From JACVRW01 sp034664005 (lineage in GTDB: Bacteria > Actinomycetota > Thermoleophilia > Solirubrobacterales > Thermoleophilaceae), in NCBI GenBank assembly GCA_034664005.1, contig JAXDIL010000040.1, forward strand, positions 1 through 25,220: a stretch of DNA of 25,220 bases, read 5' to 3'. Shown piece by piece: positions 1 through 6,928 of this stretch (position 1 is its first letter; the number at the start of each line of letters is the position of its first letter). Made by a program: the position numbers and the translations under genes. The notes beneath the pieces are model-generated. The model was not told the origin of the DNA. It worked only from the letters and a program-made list of their open reading frames with translations, and did no database searches.

Positions 1-771
1 CCACATCCGCTCGCGCCCCGACGGCCTGAGCCGCGCAGCCACGTACCCGCCGCCCGCGCCGACCGCGCCGAGCCCCGCCACGGCGCCGGCGATCCGCACG
101 CGCCGGCGCAGCCGGTCGAAGGTCATCACCTGCCAGCCCTCGGCGCGGGCCACCCGCAGCAGCTCGGCGTCCGGATTCACGGCGACCGGGTGGCCGACCG
201 TGCGCAGCATCGGCAGGTCCGACTCGGAGTCTGAGTAGGCCCAGCTCTCGGCGAGGTCGAAGCCCTCCTCGGCCGCCACCTGCCGGATCGCCTCGGCCTT
301 GCCCTCGCGGTAGGTGAACGGTCCCGCCGGCCTGCCGGTGTAGACGCCGTCGCGCACCTCGCTGCGCATCCCCACGCCGCCGTCCAGCACCAGCACGTGG
401 GCGAGCACGTCGGCCAGCTCCTGCGACGCGGCGGTCACGATGAAGGCGCGGCGGCCGGCGTCCTGGTGGGCATAGGCCTCGTCGAGCACCTCGCGGTAGA
501 GCAGCGGCAGGATCCCGGCGAGGATGTCCGGCCCCATCCGGGACAGGTCCACCACGCGCTGGCCGGCGATCGAGTCGAGGATGCGCTCGCGCAGTTCGTC
601 TGTGCCCTGGTCGGTCGAGCCGTGCAGGCGGAACTTCACGTTCGCCCAGGCGTCGCTCGCGAGCTGGCGCCGCGAGACCATGCCGGCCTTGTACGCGGCG
701 CGGCCGAAATGGAACGCGCTGGAGCCCTCGATGAGGGTCTTGTCCAGGTCGAAGAAGGCTGCGCCGGCCAT
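1..771 (-). CDS. HAD-IB family phosphatase (SerB-like), 3' end beyond window
   Basis: This is a phosphomonoesterase of the haloacid-dehalogenase superfamily, subclass IB. The protein starts MAGAAFFDLDKTLIEGSS, giving motif I DxDxT at residues 8-12 (nucleophile D8, acid/base D10). Motif II is the VTAAS stretch, motif III the lysine in YREGKAEAI, and motif IV is YSDSESDLPML followed by VGHPVAVNPD, a typical HAD-IB ending. After the catalytic core comes a hydrophobic Gly/Ala-rich segment (IAGAVAGLGAVGAGGGYVAA) that could be a C-terminal membrane anchor. The frame is still open at base 1, so the 3' end is missing. The ATG at 771 lies 27 bp after the thiolase stop on the same strand, so the two are probably co-transcribed. 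There is no convincing Shine-Dalgarno. The substrate cannot be told from sequence; phosphoserine and lysophospholipid phosphates are both possible in this family. Confidence 0.88.
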   Translation of the reverse strand, partial: MAGAAFFDLDKTLIEGSSAFHFGRAAYKAGMVSRRQLASDAWANVKFRLHGSTDQGTDELRERILDSIAGQRVVDLSRMGPDILAGILPLLYREVLDEAYAHQDAGRRAFIVTAASQELADVLAHVLVLDGGVGMRSEVRDGVYTGRPAGPFTYREGKAEAIRQVAAEEGFDLAESWAYSDSESDLPMLRTVGHPVAVNPDAELLRVARAEGWQVMTFDRLRRRVRIAGAVAGLGAVGAGGGYVAARLRPSGRERMW

Positions 772-798
772 GCGAGAAGGCCTCGAGGGCCGCCGGGG

Positions 799-1983
799 CT
801 AGCTCCCGTTGACTTCGACGATCACGGCGTCGCCCTGGCCTCCGCCGGAGCAGATCGCCGCGCAGCCGAGCCCGCCGCCGCGGCGGCGCAGCTCGTTCAC
901 GAGCGTCATCAGGATGCGCGCGCCGCTGGCGCCGATCGGGTGGCCGAGCGCGATCGCTCCGCCGTTCACGTTCACCTTCGACTCGTCAATGCCGAGCATC
1001 CGCATCGAGTTGAGCGCCACCGAGGCGAACGCCTCGTTGATCTCGAAGAGGTCGATGTCGTCCACCGAGAGGCCGGCCTTCTCGAGCGCCTTCGTGGTGG
1101 CGTTCGCGGGCGTGCGGGCCAGGTAGGGGAACTCGTCCGCCACCGCGGCCTGGGCCACGATCGTCGCCCACGCCTGGCGGCCGTTCGCCTTCGCCCACTC
1201 GTCGGAGGCGAGCACAAGCGCGCCCGCGCCGTCGTTCACGCCGGGCGCGTTGCCGGCGGTGTGAGCGCCCTCCTTGTGGAAGGCGCCGCGCAGCTTCGAC
1301 AGCGACTCGAGCGAGCTCTCGCGCCGCGGCGCCTCGTCGACCTCCACGGTCGTGTCGCCCTTCTTGGAGGAGATGGTGACCGGCACGATCTCCTCTGGCA
1401 GACGGCCCTCGTCGGTGGCCTGGATGGCGAGCTCGTGCGAGCGCAACGCGAACTTGTCCATGTCGGCGCGCGTGATCTCGAGCTCCTCGCCGACCTCGTC
1501 CGCCTCCTCGCCCATGCCCTTGCCGGTGAACGGGTTGGTGAGCCCGTCGTGCATCATCGCGTCGAGCGCCTTGGCGTCGCCCATGCGGTACCCGAAGCGG
1601 GCGTCCTTCAGCAGATAGGGAGCGCTCGACATCGACTCCATGCCGCCCGCGACGGCCAGGTCGAGGTCACCGGCGCGAATCGACTGGTCGACCATCCCGG
1701 CCGAGCGGATGCCCGAGGCGCAGACCTTGTTGACGGTCTCCGAGGAGACCTCCTTGGGGATGCCGCCCTTGATCTGGGCCTGGCGGCTCGGGATCTGGCC
1801 CTGGCCCGCCTGGAGCACCTGGCCGAAGACCACGTGCTGCACCTGCTCCGGCGCCACCTCGGCCCGCTCGAGCGCGGCCTGGATGGCCGTGCCGCCGAGG
1901 TCTGTCGCGTCCAGCGAGGCCAGCGCCCCGCCCATCTTCCCGAACGGCGTCCGAGCGGCGCCGAGGATCACAGTCTTAGGCAT
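799..1983 (-). CDS. Acetyl-CoA acetyltransferase (thiolase)
   Basis: This 394-residue enzyme catalyses condensation of two acetyl-CoA or thiolytic cleavage of 3-ketoacyl-CoA. It shows all three thiolase catalytic residues: C88 in NKVCASGIRS, H348 in ALGHPIGASGAR and C378 in AAICSGGGQGDA. The N-terminus MPKTVILGAARTPFGK and the NEAFA motif are standard for the biosynthetic/degradative thiolase II family, and length is normal. I chose the ATG at 1983. The frame stays open 70 codons further upstream, but that stretch is antisense to pepA and reads as shadow sequence. A TAnnnT hexamer lies 8 nt before the ATG with no Shine-Dalgarno, suggesting a leaderless mRNA. The gene is divergent from pepA with 42 bp between starts, and the HAD phosphatase follows it. 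Whether it serves beta-oxidation or acetoacetyl-CoA synthesis is not decided by sequence. Confidence 0.95.
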   Translation of the reverse strand: MPKTVILGAARTPFGKMGGALASLDATDLGGTAIQAALERAEVAPEQVQHVVFGQVLQAGQGQIPSRQAQIKGGIPKEVSSETVNKVCASGIRSAGMVDQSIRAGDLDLAVAGGMESMSSAPYLLKDARFGYRMGDAKALDAMMHDGLTNPFTGKGMGEEADEVGEELEITRADMDKFALRSHELAIQATDEGRLPEEIVPVTISSKKGDTTVEVDEAPRRESSLESLSKLRGAFHKEGAHTAGNAPGVNDGAGALVLASDEWAKANGRQAWATIVAQAAVADEFPYLARTPANATTKALEKAGLSVDDIDLFEINEAFASVALNSMRMLGIDESKVNVNGGAIALGHPIGASGARILMTLVNELRRRGGGLGCAAICSGGGQGDAVIVEVNGS

Positions 1984-1991
1984 GTCGCGGA

Positions 1992-1997
1992 AAGCTA
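1992..1997 (-). promoter_or_regulatory. -10 hexamer TAGCTT of the thiolase gene
   Basis: On the minus strand TAGCTT is followed by 8 nt and then the thiolase ATG. It fits the actinobacterial TAnnnT -10 pattern, and the spacing puts the transcription start at or next to the start codon. No recognisable -35 was seen. Inferred from sequence only. Confidence 0.5.
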
Positions 1998-2009
1998 TCG
2001 AGTGGTGCG

Positions 2010-2015
2010 TAGACT
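2010..2015 (+). promoter_or_regulatory. -10 hexamer TAGACT of pepA
   Basis: TAGACT fits TAnnnT and lies 10 nt before the pepA ATG at 2026. There is no GGAGG-like site in the gap, so a leaderless or near-leaderless transcript is likely. It sits 12 bp from the opposite-facing -10 of the thiolase gene. Confidence 0.5.
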
Positions 2016-2025
2016 GCGACGGCTG

Positions 2026-3480
2026 ATGCCGAACATCAGCGTCAGCACGCGCTCCGGCGCTCCGGAGGAAACCGCGGCTGACACGCGCATCGTGGGGGTC
2101 TTCGAGGGCGAGTCGCTCGACGACCCGGCGCTCCAGCGGCTCGTCGACCTCGGCGAGGCCAAGCGCGCTCTGAAGAAGGTGGCCGTCGCGCACGAGGACG
2201 CTCCGGGCGGCGGCGTGCGCCGCGTGCTGATCGCGGGGCTGGGCGCGCGCGACGAGTTCGGCGCCGAGCAGGCGCGCGTCGCCGCCGCGGCGGCTGCAGC
2301 GCGGGCCAAGGAGCTCGGCGCCGTGTCGCTGTCCTGGGCCGCCCCGCAGGCGGACGGGGTCGCGGGCGCGCTCGTGGAGGGCACGCTACTGAAGCTCTAC
2401 TCGTTCAACCGCTTCAAGTCGAAGTCGAACGACAACGGGAACGGCGGGGTCGAGTCGCTCGAGATCGCCGGCGAGGCGGTCGATTCCGACGAGGTGGAGC
2501 GCGCGCGCATCGCGGCCGTGGCGGCCAACGCGGCGCGGGACCTCCAGAACCTTCCGGCGAACGTGGCGACCCCGAGCTTCCTCGCGGACCGGGCCAGCGA
2601 GATCGCCGACCAGCACGAGGCGCTCGAGCTGGAGCTGCTCGACCGCGACGCGATCGTCGCGCGCGGCATGGGCGCGTTCGCGTCGGTGGCGCAGGGGTCG
2701 CACGTGGAGCCGCGGCTGATCGTGCTGCGCTACCGCCCCTCGGGCGCGAGCGGGCCGCACCTCGGCTTCGTGGGCAAGGCCGTGACCTTCGACACCGGCG
2801 GGATCTCGATCAAGCCCTCGGCGAAGATGCAGGAGATGAAGTTCGACATGTCGGGCGGCGCCGCGGTCATCGAGTCGATGGGCGCGATCGCCGAGCTCGG
2901 CGTGCCGGCCACGATCACCGCTGTGGTGCCCTCCACGGAGAACATGCCAAGTGGCCACGCGGTGAAGCCGGGCGACATCGTGACCGCGATGAACGGCACG
3001 ACGATCGAGGTGAACAACACCGACGCCGAGGGACGCCTGATCCTGGCGGACGCCCTCTGCTACGCCGTGGAGGAGGGCGCGGAGCGGCTCGTGAACCTCG
3101 CCACCCTCACCGGCGCGATCCTGATCGCGCTCGGGCACACCTACGCCGGTCTCTTCTCGAACGACGACGACTGGTGCGCCGCCGTGACCGCGGCCGGCGA
3201 AGCGAGCGGCGAGATCGGCTGGCGCATGCCGCTCCATCCGGAGTTCTACGAGTTGACGAAGGGCCAGTACGCCGACCTCACGAACGCCTCCGACCAGCGC
3301 GTCGCGATGTCGAGCTACGCCGCCGAGTTCCTGCGCCAGTTCGTCGACGACCGCCCCTGGGTCCACATCGACATGGCCGGCACCGCCTGGGGCATGAGCC
3401 GCAACTACACGGGCAAGGGCGCGTCGGGCTTCGGAACCCGCCTGCTGATCGAGCTGGCCCGCAGCGCCAGCGCCGCCTGA
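2026..3480 (+). CDS. pepA: Leucyl aminopeptidase, M17 family
   Basis: This cytosolic two-metal aminopeptidase removes N-terminal residues from peptides and normally forms hexamers. The 484-residue length is typical. The C-terminal catalytic domain starts near residue 165. Visible metal and catalytic residues are K251 and D256 (GKAVTFDTGG), K263, D274 (MKFDMSGG) and D333/E335/R337 in the M17 signature NTDAEGRL (331-338). The N-terminal macro-like domain (about 1-150) is divergent, as is usual. The frame is open upstream to about 397, but that portion is antisense to thiolase and the HAD gene and is not coding. ATG 2026 begins MPNISVSTRSG and is preceded by a TAnnnT hexamer at 10 nt. The gene appears monocistronic; a large inverted repeat follows it at 3535-3585. 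Confidence 0.95.
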   Translation: MPNISVSTRSGAPEETAADTRIVGVFEGESLDDPALQRLVDLGEAKRALKKVAVAHEDAPGGGVRRVLIAGLGARDEFGAEQARVAAAAAAARAKELGAVSLSWAAPQADGVAGALVEGTLLKLYSFNRFKSKSNDNGNGGVESLEIAGEAVDSDEVERARIAAVAANAARDLQNLPANVATPSFLADRASEIADQHEALELELLDRDAIVARGMGAFASVAQGSHVEPRLIVLRYRPSGASGPHLGFVGKAVTFDTGGISIKPSAKMQEMKFDMSGGAAVIESMGAIAELGVPATITAVVPSTENMPSGHAVKPGDIVTAMNGTTIEVNNTDAEGRLILADALCYAVEEGAERLVNLATLTGAILIALGHTYAGLFSNDDDWCAAVTAAGEASGEIGWRMPLHPEFYELTKGQYADLTNASDQRVAMSSYAAEFLRQFVDDRPWVHIDMAGTAWGMSRNYTGKGASGFGTRLLIELARSASAA

Positions 3481-3534
3481 GCCCGGCCCGCACCCAGCCC
3501 GGTGCCCGCACCCGCCCCGGCCCCGTGGCGCCCG

Positions 3535-3585
3535 CCAGGTGGATGACGATCGTTGCGGAAAACGCCACATTCATCATCCACCTGG
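3535..3585. repeat. Inverted repeat with 12-bp perfect arms downstream of pepA
   Basis: Left arm CCAGGTGGATGA (3535-3546) and right arm TCATCCACCTGG (3574-3585) are perfectly complementary. After one mismatch two more pairs form, leaving a loop of about 21 nt. No T-run follows on either strand. It could end pepA transcription or be a REP/BIME-like element; the comparatively AT-rich loop is unusual in this genome. Confidence 0.7.
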
Positions 3586-3634
3586 ACCGCTGGCCCCACG
3601 GCCGGTGCGAGCCGTTACACGCCGTTTCACGCTC

Positions 3635-3650
3635 TGTGACATAGGTCACA
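3635..3650. promoter_or_regulatory. CRP/GlxR-type operator, perfect palindrome
   Basis: TGTGACATAGGTCACA matches the CRP-family consensus TGTGA-N6-TCACA exactly in both half-sites. Its centre (3642.5) is upstream of a candidate -10 (3679-3684) and of an Rpf-like gene. Known from the literature: mycobacterial CRP (Rv3676) acts on rpfA and corynebacterial GlxR on rpf2, so the target class fits. Binding here is inferred. Confidence 0.75.
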
Positions 3651-3678
3651 CATTCGTTTAGGTCGCTGATTTCGTGGT

Positions 3679-3684
3679 TACGGT
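3679..3684 (+). promoter_or_regulatory. Candidate -10 hexamer TACGGT for the Rpf-like gene
   Basis: TACGGT fits TAnnnT and would start transcription near 3691, placing the CRP-type site centre about 48-49 bp upstream. No good -35 is visible, which would suit an activator-dependent promoter. TTAGGT near 3658-3663 is an alternative. Confidence 0.3.
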
Positions 3685-3689
3685 CGTGG

Positions 3690-3802
3690 GGTAAGCCGGA
3701 AACCGGCTGCGTTCGCGCGGGGGAGGAGTGTGCGGACGCGGCAAGTCCTCGCCGTGCCTAGAAGTGCGCGCGGCAGGCAGTCCCACCCTCGGAGGTGGTG
3801 TT
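3690..3802 (+). promoter_or_regulatory. Hairpin-rich 5' leader of the Rpf-like gene, candidate riboregulator
   Basis: About 110 nt lie between the likely promoter and the TTG start. Possible helices, in order: AGCCGG-AAA-CCGGCT (3694-3708); GCG-TTCG-CGC (3709-3718); GAGGA (3723-3727) with TCCTC (3746-3750); TGCCT (3755-3759) with AGGCA (3775-3779); and CCACC (3783-3787) with GGTGG (3794-3798). The last buries part of the GGAGG ribosome site at 3791-3795, which is how a translational switch could work. Rpf genes in actinobacteria often carry c-di-AMP (ydaO) riboswitches, but I do not see that class's conserved core segments in order. Function is therefore open. Confidence 0.4.
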
Positions 3803-4399
3803 TTGAAGAAGGCAGTGATCCTGCTGGCATGCGCGTGCGCGCTGCTGGTAGCCGCGACGTCCGCGGCCGTGGCGGAGTCCCCGTCGCGGGCTGATACCAA
3901 GACAACGCCAACCGCGGCCTCCGCGCCGCAGGCACAGGCGGCCGGTGCTCGCCTCAAGGCGGGCTACCGCCACTGGCGCCACAAGCTCGAGCGCTACGGC
4001 GTCTGGCGTGGACGCAACCTGGTCCACGCGGCTCGCAGCGACGACCGGGCGCCGACGGCCCGCGAGCTGCGGCGCTCGATCAACCGGATGAAGCGCCGCT
4101 TCGCCAACTGGTCGAAGTCCTACAGGGGCCGCGCGACGGTGCACCGCTTCAAGGTGCGCCACATCCCAAGCTGGGGCCGCAGCCACCTGCGTTCGATCCG
4201 GTGGTGCGAGTCCCACGACAACCCGCGCGCGGTCAGCTCCAGCGGGGCCTACCGCGGGCTCTACCAGTTCAGCTTCAGCACGTGGCGAGTCGTCGGCGGA
4301 TGGGGAGACCCCGCTGCCGCGCCGCGTTCGGAGCAGACCTGGCGGGCCTGGGTGCTGCTGAAGAACCACGGCAGCGGCCACTGGCCCGTCTGCGGCTAA
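3803..4399 (+). CDS. Secreted Rpf/transglycosylase-like peptidoglycan hydrolase
   Basis: This 198-residue exported protein is predicted to cleave peptidoglycan glycan strands during growth or resuscitation. A signal peptide covers about residues 1-24 (MKKAVILLACACALL then AAVA). A basic middle region (50-125) may contact the cell wall. The C-terminal Rpf/transglycosylase-like domain (about 130-198) has SIRWCESHDNPRAVS with catalytic-type E136, then GLYQFSFSTW, and ends HWPVCG; C135 and C197 probably form the family disulphide. The start is TTG 3803, because GGAGG at 3791-3795 is 7 nt upstream and the signal peptide begins exactly there; the in-frame GTG at 3728 lacks these. Upstream lie a CRP-type palindrome and a structured leader. 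A strong hairpin follows. Confidence 0.88.
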   Translation: MKKAVILLACACALLVAATSAAVAESPSRADTKTTPTAASAPQAQAAGARLKAGYRHWRHKLERYGVWRGRNLVHAARSDDRAPTARELRRSINRMKRRFANWSKSYRGRATVHRFKVRHIPSWGRSHLRSIRWCESHDNPRAVSSSGAYRGLYQFSFSTWRVVGGWGDPAAAPRSEQTWRAWVLLKNHGSGHWPVCG

Positions 4400-4404
4400 G
4401 CAGC

Positions 4405-4436
4405 GCCGGGCGCGCGCGTCCGTGCGCGCGCCCGGC
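4405..4436. terminator. Bidirectional GC-rich terminator hairpin between convergent genes
   Basis: A 13-bp perfect stem (GCCGGGCGCGCGC at 4405-4417 with its complement at 4424-4436) closes a 6-nt loop. It sits in the 57-bp gap between the convergent Rpf-like gene and the small coiled-coil gene. There is no long U-run, only a T/C-rich stretch after it, as is common in high-GC actinobacteria. Confidence 0.8.
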
Positions 4437-4456
4437 CGCCGCTGTTCCTCTTCCCG

Positions 4457-4813
4457 CTAGAGGTTTGGACGGGTCTCGTCGTGCTGCTCGCGCACCGCAT
4501 CGGGATCCGCGTCGGGGTCCAGCTCCGCGGCCTCGATGTGACGATCGCGCGCCTCGCGCTGCTGCTCGTCGGCGCTCGCGGCGCGCTCGCGCGCCAGCGC
4601 CTCCTGGCGCCGCGCCTCGGCGGCCTGCGCGTCCGCCTCGGCCCGCATCCTGTCCGCCTGCGCGCTACTCACCTCCGCTTCGCGCCGGATCTCGCCTGCC
4701 TTGGTACGACGCGCCTCGTCGCGGCGAGCGCCACCCGCGCGTCCCAGCACCGCGAACAGCGCCACTAGGAGCAGCGCACCAATGACGATGGCGATGATCA
4801 CTCCGGTGTCCAT
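4457..4813 (-). CDS. Small single-pass membrane protein with charged coiled coil
   Basis: I do not recognise a named family. The 118-residue protein has an N-terminal transmembrane helix (about 5-23, MDTGVIIAIVIGALLLVALF) followed by a long Arg/Glu/Ala-rich region (28-100) with heptad-like spacing, predicted to be a cytoplasmic coiled coil, and an acidic tail. Its ATG at 4813 is preceded by GGAGGAG in the 15-bp gap after the acyl-CoA synthetase stop, so it is the last gene of the lipid operon. GC-rich third positions in frame and the clear ribosome site support it as a real gene. A scaffold or membrane-organising role for the upstream lipid enzymes is only a guess. Confidence 0.8.
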   Translation of the reverse strand: MDTGVIIAIVIGALLLVALFAVLGRAGGARRDEARRTKAGEIRREAEVSSAQADRMRAEADAQAAEARRQEALARERAASADEQQREARDRHIEAAELDPDADPDAVREQHDETRPNL

Positions 4814-4828
4814 ACGTGTGTCTCCTCC

Positions 4829-6928
4829 CTACTTCGTGGCCGGTTCTTCCTCCGCCTCTTCCGCCAGCTCGCGCTTCAGGACCTTGCCCGTGGCGTTGCG
4901 CGGCAGCTCGTCGCGGAAGACGATCTCGCGCGGCACCTTGTAGCGCGCGAGGTTCTTCTTCACGTAGCCCTTCAGGTCGTCCTCGCTCGCCTTCTTACCG
5001 TCCGCGAGCACCACAAACGCACGCAGGCGCTGGCCGAAGTCCTTGTCCTCCACCCCGATCGCGGCGACGTCGCTGACCGCGTCGTGGCGCGCCAGCAGGT
5101 CCTCGATCTCCTTCGGGAAGACGTTCTCCCCGCCCGAGACGATCATCTCGTCGTCGCGTCCCTCGACGAACAGCCGCCCGGCGTCGTCGAAGCGGCCCAC
5201 GTCGCCGGTGGCCATCAGATTGCCGATCACGTCCTTCGACCCGCCGCCCGTGTAGCCCTCGAACAGCATCTCGTTGCCGACGAAGATGCGGCCCGTCTCG
5301 CCCGGCTTCGCCTCCACCCCGCGCTCGTCGTAGAGCTTCACGACCGTGCCGCGCGGCGGGCGCCCGGCGGTCCCCGGGGCCGCCCGCATGTCGGCAGGCG
5401 ACGCGATCGACGCCCAGGCCACCTCGGTCGAGCCGTACAGGTTGTAGAGCGTGTCGCCGAAGGCGTCCATCCAGCGCGTGGCTAGGTCGCCGGGCAGCGC
5501 CGAGCCGCTCGCCGCCACGACCTTCAGGGAGGAGAGGTCGTACTTGGCCCGCGTCTCCTCGGGCAGGTCCATGATGCGCTGCATCATCACCGGCACGACC
5601 GCGAGCGCGTCCGCGCGCGAGCGCGCCACCTCGGCCAGCGCGGCCTCGGGGTCGAACTTGCGGCGGAGCACGTAGGTGGTGCCGAGGACCAGGCCGAGCG
5701 AGAAGTGTGCGAAGCCCCACGAGTGGAAGAGCGGCGCGGCCACGTGGATCACCTGCCGCGTCTTCAACGGGATGCGCGACAGGTACGAGACCACCGGGTC
5801 GAGCGACTCCGGGTTCCCGCGCGACGCGCCCTTGGGCGTGCCGGTCGTGCCCGAGGTGAGGATCACGGCGCGGCCCTCGCGCTCGGGCGGGATCACGTCG
5901 CTCGGGTCGCCCTCCGCCATCAGCTCGTCGAGCGTGGGATCGTCCAGCGTCGGCGAGTCGTGCCACGCAACGAAGCGCTTGCGCCGGTGCCCGGCCTCGG
6001 CGAGCAGCTCGGTGAACTCCTCGTCGTAGATGAGCGCCTTGGGCTTCTCGCGCTGCACGACCTCGACCAGCTGGGGTCCCGCGAAGGCGGTGTTCAGGTA
6101 GAGGGCGTCCGCGCCCAGCTTCGACAGCGCGATCGTGCTCTCGATGAAGCCGCGGTGGTTGCGGCACATGATCCCGACGGCGTCGCCCTCCAGGATGCCG
6201 GCGTCCGAGAGCGCGTGCGCGAGCGCGTTCGTGCGCGTGTCGACGTCGCTGTAGCTCAGCGTGCCGAGCTCGTCGACGATCATCGTGTCCTCGGGGAAGC
6301 GCTCCGCCAGCGAGATGGCGCCGGCCGCCGGGCTGCGGCCCCAGCGCTGGAGCGTGCGCAGCACTCCCCAGAGCCGGTCGGGGCGCATGGGCCGGATCAC
6401 GCCGGCCTCGATCAGCACGCGCGCGCTGCCCAGGTCGTAGGCGACTCGCGCCGGCAGGCTCTTTCCGTCTTCGCCGCTCACCTCTTCGCGGACCTCCTCG
6501 TCATCCAGCTCCAGGGCCAGATTCTTCAGCGTTTGCTCGAGTGTGGTGGCCACCATGGGCTTGCCGAGCCGGTCGGCCACGGAGCCGAGCAGCCCGCCCG
6601 GCGAGTCCCAGGAGAGCCGCAGGGTGACCTTCGTGCGACCGTCGTCGGCCTCGCGCAGGCGCCAGCGGACGCGGTGGTCGATGCCGGTGATGCTGGTCCA
6701 GGCGAGGTCGGCTCCCTCGTCGCACTCGACGATCTCGATCAGCCCGCCGATGTCCGCCGAGCCGATGCGCATCCGGATCGTGTAGCGGGCGCCGAGGCCC
6801 TTCTCGTCGTTCCTGCGCTCGAGGCGCGTGATCCCGTGCCAGAACGACTCGTAGTTGCCCGGGTCCGAGACGAGCTCCCAGATCTCCTCGGGGGAGGCGT
6901 CGACCAGGATGTCGCGCTCGACTCGCAT
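4829..6928 (-). CDS. SRPBCC domain-acyl-CoA synthetase fusion protein
   Basis: This 699-residue protein joins two modules. Residues 1-145 form a polyketide-cyclase/START-like SRPBCC domain (MRVERDILVDASPEEIWELV, then an RVRWRLRE strand), a fold with a hydrophobic ligand cavity. Residues about 160-699 are an AMP-forming acyl-CoA synthetase of the FadD type: P-loop ILTSGTTGTPKG (356-367), YGSTE (498-502), TGD (574-576), GRDDEMIVSGGEN (590-602) and the C-terminal catalytic lysine K682 in NATGKVLKREL. It should activate a fatty or similar acid with ATP and CoA. ATG 6928 overlaps the acyltransferase stop by one base (TGATG), so translation is coupled. The frame is open through the upstream gene, but that part is shadow. 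The fused SRPBCC domain is not usual for FadD enzymes and may hold the acyl substrate. Confidence 0.92.
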   Translation of the reverse strand: MRVERDILVDASPEEIWELVSDPGNYESFWHGITRLERRNDEKGLGARYTIRMRIGSADIGGLIEIVECDEGADLAWTSITGIDHRVRWRLREADDGRTKVTLRLSWDSPGGLLGSVADRLGKPMVATTLEQTLKNLALELDDEEVREEVSGEDGKSLPARVAYDLGSARVLIEAGVIRPMRPDRLWGVLRTLQRWGRSPAAGAISLAERFPEDTMIVDELGTLSYSDVDTRTNALAHALSDAGILEGDAVGIMCRNHRGFIESTIALSKLGADALYLNTAFAGPQLVEVVQREKPKALIYDEEFTELLAEAGHRRKRFVAWHDSPTLDDPTLDELMAEGDPSDVIPPEREGRAVILTSGTTGTPKGASRGNPESLDPVVSYLSRIPLKTRQVIHVAAPLFHSWGFAHFSLGLVLGTTYVLRRKFDPEAALAEVARSRADALAVVPVMMQRIMDLPEETRAKYDLSSLKVVAASGSALPGDLATRWMDAFGDTLYNLYGSTEVAWASIASPADMRAAPGTAGRPPRGTVVKLYDERGVEAKPGETGRIFVGNEMLFEGYTGGGSKDVIGNLMATGDVGRFDDAGRLFVEGRDDEMIVSGGENVFPKEIEDLLARHDAVSDVAAIGVEDKDFGQRLRAFVVLADGKKASEDDLKGYVKKNLARYKVPREIVFRDELPRNATGKVLKRELAEEAEEEPATK

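Noticed and set aside
397..2025. A 543-codon upstream extension of the pepA frame
   Set aside because: It is antisense to the thiolase and HAD genes and lacks aminopeptidase similarity; the M17 protein is full-length from 2026.
3690..3802. A confident call of the c-di-AMP (ydaO) riboswitch
   Set aside because: The expected conserved core segments were not found in order by eye, so the leader is reported only as a structured region needing an Rfam scan.
3728..3802. GTG 3728 as start of the Rpf-like protein
   Set aside because: It would add 25 residues before a well-formed signal peptide, and the GGAGG at 3791-3795 supports TTG 3803.
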